Of a stretch of DNA of 64,000 nt, positions 54,405-62,552 are shown one piece after another. The stretch's first letter is position 1; every line of letters starts with the position of its first letter. A program made the translations under genes and the position numbers. The notes under the pieces were generated by a model that ran no database searches, was not told the origin of the DNA, and saw only the letters and a list, made by a program, of their open reading frames with translations. Origin of the DNA: CAWBRY01 sp963791295 (lineage in GTDB: Bacteria > Bacteroidota > Bacteroidia > Chitinophagales > Chitinophagaceae); assembly GCA_963791295.1 (NCBI GenBank), contig CAWBRY010000004.1, positions 868,001 through 932,000 of the forward strand. Reading direction: 5' to 3'.

Positions 54405-56150
54405 CTAATTACACTCGTTATTCCATTTCGGATTAAGAGTTGTGCCATATACTTTAATGCATTCATTAGGAGGTGTGGGCCAGGTTTTATCAATTATCGT
54501 TTTCCATGGATCCCATACTAATCCCGTTGCGTCCCTCACAACTAGATGAATATTTGTTGCGTCATTTGGGATTTGGTACACCTCTCGCCAACCTGCGCCA
54601 AGACCCTGTTGATCCCGTAGTGTTACCGTTTTCCCACTCTGCGTATACGTAAGCGTAACCCACGCTACATATCCGCCACCTTGTGTTACGGTTAATTCAT
54701 TTGGCTTGGATATCATCCTGCCAACCTCGGGACAATCTGTTTTAAAACGCGCATCAAAAATAGTCCCATACGATGTGTAACAGACAAAAGTGGGAGCCTC
54801 TATTTTTTCCCAGAAAATCCGTTTCCAATCCCCTGCTAAATACCATCCCCCAACGTAAATGTTCTTAGCTCCAGCGGGTATAGGCAATGATTCTTCATTC
54901 CCAACAGTAAGGTTTTTCGTGTTAATCTCTACTCTCTTATATTGCGGGTTAATTCCAGTTTTGTCAACGTTGTCATCATAAACTAATCTGAATGTTGAGA
55001 CATAACCAGCCTGGCAATAAAATCGTACTTCTCCTGCTACATTAGATACAGGAATTTGAAAATTCTTTTGGGTTGCTTCCATAAACGCCATGAAAAACAT
55101 AGATCTCGCGTTAGAATCCGCCATCATATTTGCAATATTAATATGCTCCGACATAGCTGCGCCTAATTTCATTTTCAACATCGGTTCTACTTTTTGATCC
55201 TCAACAACTCTGATTCCTTCTACGGTGCCAACAACGATGGCCATAATGATAGCGGCTACGGGCGCTGCAACTACGGACGCCCATCCAGCTGAACCTATTG
55301 CACCCGAGGCTGCATACTCAGTACCAGTTACTAATGCGGTAAGTGAACTCGTTGAAGCAAGTTCGGCCCCCGCTGCTCCACCAAATGCTGCAGTCAGACT
55401 GACCCAGGTGACCGTTGTAATCCCGAGCATGCCGCCTGAATATGCAGAAAGGAAACCAGTAACTGATGCTAGTGCCAAAGCCGCTGTTCCAGCCGTTATA
55501 GTAGCCGCGCCAATGGCTATTATACTAGCTATTTGGCCTGCATTATTTCCCAATACAGTTTTCATCCCGGCTTTTGAAATTATATCTTGCGGAGGTGTTT
55601 TACCGCCATACCATTCAGCTTTATTCAAGCTACCCAATGCACAATCTGGAGGAGCCTTATATCCATCCGCTTTATATTCACAAAAGTCAGCTCTCCATTT
55701 TTGATACTCTAACAAGATTGAGTTGGCAGTCCTGATTTTCATGCTTCGAAAGAGATCCGTTGACCATTGTTTAAGGGCTATAGCTTGAGACGTCGTGGCT
55801 GGCTTTCGAAGTTCATTCATCACCAGGGCGCAAAGGATACCATTGATACTCGCTCTTAAGGATGTTCCGTAAGTTATATTGGAGATCGCCTGGTCGGCAT
55901 TAATAGTATTGTCAGTTGAATAATTTATTTCTGCTGCAGTTAGCCCCAGGCTTCCTAAGGCCCTACCCAAATCTGTTCCGGGCAAAATAGTAAGACCGGC
56001 TCCGAGGGCTTTTAGCATTTTTTCTTCATAGCTCTGGTTTCTGGGAAAAATTTGTCTGACAGAATTTTGTGCAATCAAAACCTGGCAAAACAATAAAAAG
56101 AAAAGTGTGGTGAATGCACCCAGCCTGAGGTGCGAAATAGACTTTTTCAT
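54405..56150 (-). CDS. Secreted protein with hydrophobic domain and two CDC domain-4-like modules
   Basis: A 581-residue protein with a signal peptide ending near VLIAQ. Residues 205-312 are a continuous Gly/Ala/Thr-rich hydrophobic region (IASIIAIGAATITAGTAALA, then AAPVAAIIMAIVVGTV) suited to insertion in membranes. Two tandem modules follow, 374-474 and 488-580. The second contains DATGLVWDPWK (540-550) and YGTTL (568-572), matching the altered undecapeptide and Thr-Leu motif of the cytolysin at 46381. The first has YGTIFDARF instead. Both end in a Cys pair (457/473 and 564/580). The N-terminal 180 residues are unrecognised. It is first in the operon. Confidence 0.72.
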   Translation of the reverse strand: MKKSISHLRLGAFTTLFFLLFCQVLIAQNSVRQIFPRNQSYEEKMLKALGAGLTILPGTDLGRALGSLGLTAAEINYSTDNTINADQAISNITYGTSLRASINGILCALVMNELRKPATTSQAIALKQWSTDLFRSMKIRTANSILLEYQKWRADFCEYKADGYKAPPDCALGSLNKAEWYGGKTPPQDIISKAGMKTVLGNNAGQIASIIAIGAATITAGTAALALASVTGFLSAYSGGMLGITTVTWVSLTAAFGGAAGAELASTSSLTALVTGTEYAASGAIGSAGWASVVAAPVAAIIMAIVVGTVEGIRVVEDQKVEPMLKMKLGAAMSEHINIANMMADSNARSMFFMAFMEATQKNFQIPVSNVAGEVRFYCQAGYVSTFRLVYDDNVDKTGINPQYKRVEINTKNLTVGNEESLPIPAGAKNIYVGGWYLAGDWKRIFWEKIEAPTFVCYTSYGTIFDARFKTDCPEVGRMISKPNELTVTQGGGYVAWVTLTYTQSGKTVTLRDQQGLGAGWREVYQIPNDATNIHLVVRDATGLVWDPWKTIIDKTWPTPPNECIKVYGTTLNPKWNNECN

Positions 56151-56425
56151 TGCATTAGTTTTATGTTAATGAAAGCAAGTCAACCAAAAATGTGACCATC
56201 ACGATCAGTCATATTGCGATAATCACAATTAAGGTATTGAATTTTGAATTCTAAAAAATCCGTTTCATCATTTTTTTGTGGATGAAAAAATATAGTCCTG
56301 GGTTGCGCTTCACAATTTTTAGAAATGAACAAACATCTTCATGAAGCGCGGATCAAACTCTAGCAAATCAGATAAGAGGTTGGAAATGAAAGAGAAATTT
56401 AGGAAGTTGCTGGAAATCTTAATGC

Positions 56426-57556
56426 ATGGCAGTTAGACGAGACTATACAGCGAGGGCGCTTAGAATTTGGGCAAGGTTTCCGGTGCTGACATACGTCGGT
56501 ATCCAGGTAAATTTTTGGGTGGTGGCAAACCTGTTGCTCGGAATCATCCTTCACCTGCAAGCGCTACGGATCAGTCGAATCGTCCATGTGCCGGGACTAA
56601 CGAGCTTTGGTCCCGGAGTGATCATTGGGACCATCTTCGGCATCCTCTATGGAATCATCCTTGGCCTCGCCGGTTACCATCTCGAAAAAACTTATTACCG
56701 GAAAATGTCGCTGGGGAAAATCATCTTGCTCAATACAGTTCTGTCGCTCTCTGTGCAAGCCCTACTCCTGACATTAGTAAGGGTCACACTGGTTCATCTA
56801 TTACCGGGCACCTACGCTGGTAATTATCCGTTGGACAACGCCTCTTGGGGATTCTTTTATGCCACGCTTGCTATCTATTATTTTTTTATGACCCTGTTGA
56901 TCAGCTTTATTAACCAGGTAAATAAGAAATATGGGCCGGGCGTTCTCCTTCCTCTTTTATTAGGCAAATACAAAAGACCCAGGGAAGAGGAAAGAATTTT
57001 TCTGTTTATGGATCTAAAATCCTCAACTACCCTTGCTGAAAAACTAGGACATCTCCGCTACAGCTCTTTTATACAAGACAGTTTTCTTGATATCAACAAT
57101 GTCGTGCTCTCCCACAATGCGGAGATCTATCAGTATGTGGGGGATGAAATAATCCTGTCGTGGAGTATGCGGGATGGCATCAGCGAGGCCCTCTGCATTC
57201 AATTCTATTTCGCCTGCAGGGATGAGATTCAAAGAAGAGAATCTTACTATCAAAAGCATTACGGAACGTTACCGGAGTTCAAAGCAGGACTACATGGGGG
57301 GATGACTACAGCGGTAGAGATTGGTAATATAAAACGGGAAATTGCATATCACGGTGATGTACTCAATACAGCAGCAAGGATTCAAGGACTCTGCAATGAA
57401 TACGGTCATCAAATGTTGATCTCAGCCGAATTATTAAAAAAGATCGATCTCTCCGCAACATGGAAGGCAGAAATATTGGGACAGGTTATGCTAAAAGGGA
57501 AAATGGAAAGCGTTGAAATTGCCGGGATCAGTAAAATTTTTGAATCGAATGCATGA
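56426..57556 (+). CDS. Membrane-bound class III adenylate/guanylate cyclase
   Basis: A 376-residue protein with about five membrane helices in the first 170 residues and a class III cyclase catalytic domain from about residue 185 (RIFLFMDLKSSTTLAEKLGHL, HNAEIYQYVGDEIILSW, FKAGLHGGMTTAVEIG, YHGDVLNTAARIQGLC). The two metal Asp residues, in FMDLKSS and VGDEII, are present. cAMP production is the likely activity, but the substrate cannot be fixed from sequence. It is a single-gene unit on the plus strand. Confidence 0.88.
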   Translation: MAVRRDYTARALRIWARFPVLTYVGIQVNFWVVANLLLGIILHLQALRISRIVHVPGLTSFGPGVIIGTIFGILYGIILGLAGYHLEKTYYRKMSLGKIILLNTVLSLSVQALLLTLVRVTLVHLLPGTYAGNYPLDNASWGFFYATLAIYYFFMTLLISFINQVNKKYGPGVLLPLLLGKYKRPREEERIFLFMDLKSSTTLAEKLGHLRYSSFIQDSFLDINNVVLSHNAEIYQYVGDEIILSWSMRDGISEALCIQFYFACRDEIQRRESYYQKHYGTLPEFKAGLHGGMTTAVEIGNIKREIAYHGDVLNTAARIQGLCNEYGHQMLISAELLKKIDLSATWKAEILGQVMLKGKMESVEIAGISKIFESNA

Positions 57557-57580
57557 AAGATTCAATAAAATGACTTGCTC

Positions 57581-58051
57581 TTATGAACTATACTTTTTCA
57601 ATAGATCCTCTATCCTTTGATCAGGGATTAATTCTACCGTACCTATCAATTTAATCGATGCGAAATCTGCATGCAAACTGTTTAGCAAAAAGTTGAAATT
57701 ACTTGGCAATACGGCGGAAGGAACTTTCAACAGGGGAGTAAGACCCTTATCATACCATGCATCACCAATCGCCTGGCAAATGCTGTAATCACTATAATCC
57801 CTCCATTTGGAAGGCAAGGTAACAGTGTCGACCTTGCTGATAGATAAAGTATCTGGAATTTCTATAATCATGATCCGGAACTGGTCATTAAAACCGAGTC
57901 CCTTGCGACGGACCATATTTTCCATAAATGCAATGGGAATCGACTCCGCGGTGTAAATGACTTTCTTACCCTCGCTGTTCCATCGACCGGCAAGACCTGG
58001 TGCAAAAAGTGAGGTGCTGTGCATTTTATGAGCGATCCGGTAGACCAGCAT
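57581..58051 (-). CDS. RES-domain toxin
   Basis: A 156-residue RES-family protein: MLVYRIAHKMHSTSLF with the first conserved Arg, GLAGRWNSEGKKVIYTAESIPIAFMENM with the Arg and Glu-Ser of the RES motif, and a C-terminal HADFASIKLIGTVELIPDQRIEDLL. RES toxins degrade cellular NAD+ and are blocked by Xre antitoxins. The gene starts 6 bp after the antitoxin stop, in the usual antitoxin-first order. Confidence 0.9.
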   Translation of the reverse strand: MLVYRIAHKMHSTSLFAPGLAGRWNSEGKKVIYTAESIPIAFMENMVRRKGLGFNDQFRIMIIEIPDTLSISKVDTVTLPSKWRDYSDYSICQAIGDAWYDKGLTPLLKVPSAVLPSNFNFLLNSLHADFASIKLIGTVELIPDQRIEDLLKKYSS

Positions 58052-58057
58052 AACAAT

Positions 58058-58468
58058 TTATGCTACATATCCGTGAGCAAGCCGGTTCAGTTCCATTAGG
58101 ACCAGGTCAACACCACCCGGTGTGTCCAACCATTTCATTGAAACTTCCTTATTATACCAGTTAGGAGATTTTAACCATTGGTTAAATTGCTCAAGATCTC
58201 CGAAAATTTCCTCTCCAATTGTAAAAAGCTGGATCAACTTAAGCAGATGTTCGCCTTCTATTGGATTAAAATATTTCTTACGCACCCGGTAGTTATTAAT
58301 AGTGCGGGGATGTATATGCAGCAGGGCAGCCAAATTCTTTTCCGGAATATTGACTACCTCTGAAAAGGAATAAAAAATATTTGGCCGGACTCCTTTGCGA
58401 GCAGTGTGCACAATAGATAAATTATCCTTCAGATCAAGAGCATTGAATTTTCGGCGAAGGGCGGTCAT
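58058..58468 (-). CDS. Xre/MbcA/ParS-type antitoxin
   Basis: A 136-residue protein with an N-terminal HTH-like region (FSEVVNIPEKNLAALLHIHPRTINNYR) and the C-terminal toxin-binding domain of the MbcA/ParS/Xre family (IGEEIFGDLEQFNQWLKSPNWYNKEVSMKWLDTPGGVDLVLMELNRLAHG). It partners the RES toxin and should repress its own promoter; the palindromes at 58476-58525 are suitable operators. Confidence 0.9.
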   Translation of the reverse strand: MTALRRKFNALDLKDNLSIVHTARKGVRPNIFYSFSEVVNIPEKNLAALLHIHPRTINNYRVRKKYFNPIEGEHLLKLIQLFTIGEEIFGDLEQFNQWLKSPNWYNKEVSMKWLDTPGGVDLVLMELNRLAHGYVA

Positions 58469-58475
58469 CTAATTC

Positions 58476-58525
58476 TTTTCACCAAGATAGTGAAAAAATT
58501 CAACTTACTAAGTGAAATTTTTCAC
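58476..58525. promoter_or_regulatory. Operator-like pair of TTTTCAC/GTGAAAA palindromes
   Basis: Two inverted repeats lie directly upstream of the antitoxin start: TTTTCAC-N7-GTGAAAA (58476-58496, perfect 7-bp arms) and GTGAAAT-TTTTCAC (58512-58525, 6 of 7 match). Their centres are about 32 bp apart, three helical turns, so dimers could bind on one face of the DNA. Position and symmetry fit autoregulation by the Xre antitoxin. Confidence 0.6.
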
Positions 58526-58678
58526 ATTATAACGCTTTCACAACCACTATTTTATTCTCTCCTCCAATCAGTCCCTCCCACTAAAACTCTAAATTTAGCT
58601 AAAAACATCAAATATTTATTGTTTTTCGATAAATAATTATTGATATTTGTACTATTAATTATCAAACAAAAATTATTT

Positions 58679-59203
58679 ATGAGAACAAGAACCGACATCC
58701 TCCTCACCGTTATGAACGTCCTTGCCTGGATAACGTTCATTGGCCTAATGATTAAAGCAGGCGCCTTCCTGGTCTCCTATGTAGTAAGCGTTGTTAATCC
58801 GGAGGGTTCCAAAAACGTTTACAATGGATTGAACTTGTATGATCTTAGGCAATTTAGTTTTTGGCACTATACTTATTCCATTTCATTCATGGTTGCCTTA
58901 CTCATCCTGGAATCATATACAGCCTACTTAGTTATCAAAGTGCTTTCTAAAATAAAAATGGCCAATCCATTTAAGATAGAAATATCCAGGAACCTGGAAA
59001 AGATTAGCTACTATATATTCTGTATATGGGTGTTGGTTGAACTTTACGATGCACACATAAAATGGCTTATGAAAAAAGTACCCGGACTCGAGGAAAATCT
59101 GATATCCGGGGAATTCATATTCCTGGCAGGAATAATCTTTGTTTTCTCACAAATATTTAAGAAAGGAGTAGAAATTCAATCCGAAAACGAATTAACTGTA
59201 TAA
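58679..59203 (+). CDS. DUF2975 membrane protein
   Basis: The ATG at 58679 (MRTRTDILLTVMNVLAWITFIGL) is the likely start; the frame opens earlier. The protein, about 174 residues, has four hydrophobic helices (around 10-30, 60-80, 115-135 and 145-160) and no catalytic motif. DUF2975 proteins are almost always encoded with a small HTH regulator, as here (2-bp gap), but their role is unknown. The upstream region is very A/T-rich with a possible TTG and ATATTTG promoter. Confidence 0.8.
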   Translation: MRTRTDILLTVMNVLAWITFIGLMIKAGAFLVSYVVSVVNPEGSKNVYNGLNLYDLRQFSFWHYTYSISFMVALLILESYTAYLVIKVLSKIKMANPFKIEISRNLEKISYYIFCIWVLVELYDAHIKWLMKKVPGLEENLISGEFIFLAGIIFVFSQIFKKGVEIQSENELTV

Positions 59204-59205
59204 CT

Positions 59206-59412
59206 ATGCCAATTGTCGTGAACCTGGACGTAATGATGGCCAAACGGAAAATGTCATTAAATGAACTTTCAGAAAAAGTAGATTTAACACTGGCTAATCT
59301 CTCTATACTTAAAACCGGAAAAGCAAAAGCTATACGATTTACCACCCTTGAGGCTATTTGCAAAGTATTGGATTGTCAGCCGGGCGATATATTAGAGTTT
59401 ACAAGAAAATAA
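59206..59412 (+). CDS. Small Cro/C1-type HTH regulator (YozG-like)
   Basis: A 68-residue protein that is essentially one HTH_XRE-like domain: VNLDVMMAKRKMSLNELSEKV, then LTLANLSILKTGKAKAIRFTTL and ICKVLDCQPGDILEF. This is the standard partner of DUF2975, and the 2-bp gap means coupled translation. It probably controls its own operon. Confidence 0.9.
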   Translation: MPIVVNLDVMMAKRKMSLNELSEKVDLTLANLSILKTGKAKAIRFTTLEAICKVLDCQPGDILEFTRK

Positions 59413-59473
59413 TACTTGCCCAATCCCATTTTAATTCAGTTGCTTTGTAGTCCCAAAATTTAAAATAAAAATT

Positions 59474-60514
59474 ATGGAAACAACAACACAACAACTTACG
59501 CCGGCTACCATCATGCATGTGGGATTGGGCTTCTGGTCTTCTAAAGTAATGCTGGCCGCCGTTAACCAGGGACTGTTTACACACCTGGCGCAAAAACCCC
59601 TGTCCGTGAAGGAAATAAAAACGCTGCTAGGTTGGAATTGCTCCGACCGTCATGCTTCTGATTTTCTCGATACCTTGTTTGCAATGAAATTTCTTCAAAG
59701 AGAAGGGATCGGAGCCACGGCTATCTACAGTAACTCCGAGGAAACTGATTTTTTCCTGGACAAGAACAAACATTCTTATATAGGCGGAATCCTGGAAATG
59801 GCTAATAACCGGTTGTTTCGCTTCTGGGCTAACCTCGAAGACGGGTTAAAGACCGGCTTGCCACAGAACGAAGTCAGACATGGGAGTGAAAATTTTTTTG
59901 CTACCATTTACAAATCGCCGGAACTGCTTCGTGAGTTCGTCAACGCGATGTCGGGAATTTCAATCGGTAATTTTAGCGCCCTTGCCAAGAAATTTGATTT
60001 CTCAAAATATCAGACCTTATGCGATATTGGCGGCGCCGCCGGCATGCTCTGTATCCAGGTCGCTTCTCAGCATCCACACATGAATTGTACGAGCTATGAC
60101 CTGGCTCCTGTTGAACCTATTGCCAAAGAAACCATTGAGAAATTCGGACTTGCCGGTAAAGTTAAAACCGCGCAGGGCGATTTCTTTACAGACAAATTTC
60201 CTAATGTCGATGTTATTACGATGGGCCTCATCCTTCACGATTGGAATGAAGAGAAGAAACGCATGCTGATCAAAAAAGCATTTGAGGCTCTACCGGAGGG
60301 CGGGGCATTTATAGCGATCGAAAATATTATTGACAACGAACGCGCTGAAAATGTTTTTGGTCTCACCATGAGCTTGAACATGCTCATTGAAACAGGTGAT
60401 GGGTTCGACTTTACCCTCGATGATTTTTCTAAATGGACAAAGGCGGCGGGATTTAAGAGAGTTGAGCAAATTCACCTGGCGGGGCCGACGAGTGCGGCGA
60501 TTGCGTATAAGTGA
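59474..60514 (+). CDS. SAM-dependent O-methyltransferase (acetylserotonin/caffeate OMT-like)
   Basis: A 346-residue protein with an N-terminal winged-helix dimerisation region (FWSSKVMLAAVNQGLFTHL, LGWNCSDRHASDFLDTLFAM) and a Rossmann methyltransferase domain (TLCDIGGAAGMLCIQVASQHPH, about 176-197; VDVITMGLILHDWNEEKKRMLIKKAFEALPEGG with the catalytic-type His; MLIETGDGFDF). Length and order match the methyltransferase-2 family. Its acceptor is unknown. It ends in a convergent arrangement with the lipoprotein gene, with a terminator between them. Confidence 0.88.
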   Translation: METTTQQLTPATIMHVGLGFWSSKVMLAAVNQGLFTHLAQKPLSVKEIKTLLGWNCSDRHASDFLDTLFAMKFLQREGIGATAIYSNSEETDFFLDKNKHSYIGGILEMANNRLFRFWANLEDGLKTGLPQNEVRHGSENFFATIYKSPELLREFVNAMSGISIGNFSALAKKFDFSKYQTLCDIGGAAGMLCIQVASQHPHMNCTSYDLAPVEPIAKETIEKFGLAGKVKTAQGDFFTDKFPNVDVITMGLILHDWNEEKKRMLIKKAFEALPEGGAFIAIENIIDNERAENVFGLTMSLNMLIETGDGFDFTLDDFSKWTKAAGFKRVEQIHLAGPTSAAIAYK

Positions 60515-60522
60515 GAATAATA

Positions 60523-60556
60523 CTAGATACTAGATGCTAGATACTCGTTGCTAGAT
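60523..60556. repeat. Intergenic CTAGATACTAGATGCTAGAT repeat, copy 3
   Basis: A third stretch of the CTAGATAC/CTAGATG type, with an interrupted last unit (TCGTTGCTAGAT). It follows the methyltransferase stop by 9 bp, again in the gap between convergent genes. Confidence 0.75.
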
Positions 60557-60577
60557 TTTTCACTTCTAACTTCTAAC

Positions 60578-60607
60578 AAAAAAAAGCAGCCCCCACGGCT
60601 GCTTTTT
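60578..60607. terminator. Bidirectional terminator between convergent genes
   Basis: A stem GCAGCC/GGCTGC with a short CCCAC loop is flanked by an A-run before (60578-60585) and a T-run after (60603-60607). It can serve both the methyltransferase gene on the plus strand and the lipoprotein operon on the minus strand. Confidence 0.85.
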
Positions 60608-60629
60608 ACATTTCTAAAGAAATGCTTGC

Positions 60630-61082
60630 TTATAGGGTGATATTGATCGTAACCTTTTGTGTTGCCGGATTATTCTTTGACCCGATCGTCAATTCCTGTC
60701 CATCTGCAGTCACAGCTTTTTTCAAAGTCAATTGAGCGGTGGCTGTCGTGGCCGGAGAAACGATGACATTATTTGGAATGTCTACCGTTGCAACAACGTT
60801 CGATTTGTCGCGCTCAATAATCGCGGTTTGATCGACTAAATTTATACCGTCTCCAACAACGTCGTATGTAACGGTTACATTCTGCTGCAAGGCAGTCCTT
60901 ACCTGGAAAGTAAATGTCAATGAATTTCCCTGGGCCACGGTCTTGGCAGCCGTGCTGCTCAACGCGACATAAGGCGGCAAACTATTGATGAAGTCATAGT
61001 TATCGCCCGGTGAATTTTTCTTATCACAGGATTGCATGCCTAACATGACAAGGATGAATATGGAAAGAGATATTTTTTTCAT
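60630..61082 (-). CDS. Secreted lipoprotein, last gene of the susC-susD operon
   Basis: The ATG at 61082 (MKKISLSIFILVMLGMQSC) gives a lipoprotein signal with lipobox MQSC; the frame opens 7 codons earlier. The mature 130 residues are beta-rich (YVALSSTAAKTVAQGNSLTFTFQVRTALQQ, VTVTYDVVGDG, ATAQLTLKK) and resemble DUF1735/Calx-beta-like ligand-binding domains of Sus-type operons. It starts 10 bp after the SusD stop, so it is a surface-exposed accessory of that transporter. Confidence 0.7.
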   Translation of the reverse strand: MKKISLSIFILVMLGMQSCDKKNSPGDNYDFINSLPPYVALSSTAAKTVAQGNSLTFTFQVRTALQQNVTVTYDVVGDGINLVDQTAIIERDKSNVVATVDIPNNVIVSPATTATAQLTLKKAVTADGQELTIGSKNNPATQKVTINITL

Positions 61083-61092
61083 ATAATTATTA

Positions 61093-62543
61093 TTAAAGGT
61101 CAAACCACATTTTTTCGTAGTATTTCAATTGTGCCGGTGCATTAGGATTCAATGAATGCTCATTCTGCAGGTGATATTCATACCTCCTGAATAAAGGTGT
61201 AGATGGCGCACCCGTTGGAAGTGTCAATTCCGGTGTTTCAGCTCCATCCGGTCCAGACCTTCTCCATTCTGTAAAGGCTTCGCCGGGTTCATCCATCTTA
61301 TCCACCCAATGATGATAATGGATAAGCGCAACGGGATCGGTAACCGTCGCCAGGTCGGGAAGTCCTGCGGCAAACGTAGCTGCAGTACCGGCCGCTACAC
61401 CGAAATATTTACATGACTCTTCAACAGCCTGCTTGTAAAGTGTATTTGCCATCGTCAGATCCACAGGCACACCTAGCCCCCGCGCATATACTTCTGCTTC
61501 AAAAAACAATTCTTCCTGGTAAGAGAATATCAACTCGGGTTGATCGGCTCTGTGAAGTATGTGAGATACACGAGCATCGTGCGCATCATCTCCATCCTCT
61601 CCCGGAGTGATACCATAGTAATTATCTGCAGCCGCCGGTTTATCAAAAAAGATAGGCAGACGCGGATCATTCAAAGGCCTCATGAAATCAGCCACATATT
61701 TAGAAGCAAAAAAGAAATTGTTCCCCGCCATTATATACCTCACTCAGAGAGAACTTGGGATTTTTTCTGCCTTCGTTAACTTCGAACGGAACCTGGAAGT
61801 TGTCATCGGCAGAACTAACGAGTCCGCCGGCAGTAATTAAAGCGCCAATTGCGCAGCTTTCGATGGATCTTTATCAACCATCGTCATGAGGATACGCAGC
61901 TTTAGCGAATTAGCCACCCTCTTCCACTTGGCAATGTCGCCTCCAAAGAATAAATCATAGTCGGAAATCTTGAATTCACTCGTTTCATCAAACTGCGCCA
62001 GAGCTTCATCCAATAGCGCAATGGCCCCATTCATTACATCCTCCTGGGCATCGAATTTGGGATAGGAAACATCGGGTCTAGTGCTTCCGAGAAAGGAACA
62101 TCTCCAAACATGCTGGTAACATCATAGAAGCATTGCGCCAACAACACTTTGCATTGCGCAGCCGCATTGTTATTTACCGGGGTTGCGCTTTCCGAAAGAG
62201 CAATCGCCTGTTTCAGATTAATCCCGGCATTTACATAAATGCCTGACCAGGTATTTCCAAAAAAGTTAATAGAGAAGATAAATTCACCAGGAGAAGGCGC
62301 ATCCCATGCCGTTGGATTATTACCCCCATCAGCGATCAACTGCCCCGCCAGGCCAATGGGAATATAATAGTCCCCACTTGCTCTCAATGTTGCGTATGCG
62401 GCAGTCGCACTAGAAAATAAAAGTTTGGCATCTACAAACTCCGCAGAATTTGGACTTCGATTGATGTCCAGGTATTTCTTACAAGAGGATAGGGTCAGCC
62501 CTACCGCAGTTATAATAGTTATATATACAATGTTTCTTTTCAT
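61093..62543 (-). pseudogene. SusD-like surface nutrient-binding lipoprotein, three frameshifts
   Basis: The N-terminal part (from 62543) has a lipoprotein signal (LTLSSCKKYLDINRSPNSAEF) and TPR-type SusD features of the SusD-like-2 group. A -1 shift near 62055 leads into KFDAQEDVMNGAIALLDEAL and SLKLRILMTMVDKDPSKAAQ. Another -1 shift near 61848 leads into GALITAGGLVSSADDNFQVP. A +1 shift near 61733 leads into MAGNNFFFASKYVADFMRP and on to YYEKMWFDL at 61093. Joined, the protein is about 483 residues and complete. It is 10 bp downstream of susC. Sequencing error is a serious alternative to decay. Confidence 0.8.
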
Positions 62544-62552
62544 AACTAACCA

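Noticed and set aside
56386..56436. 16-codon frame MKEKFRKLLEILMHGS overlapping the cyclase start, possible leader peptide
   Set aside because: Too short to distinguish from chance; no attenuator-like hairpin follows.
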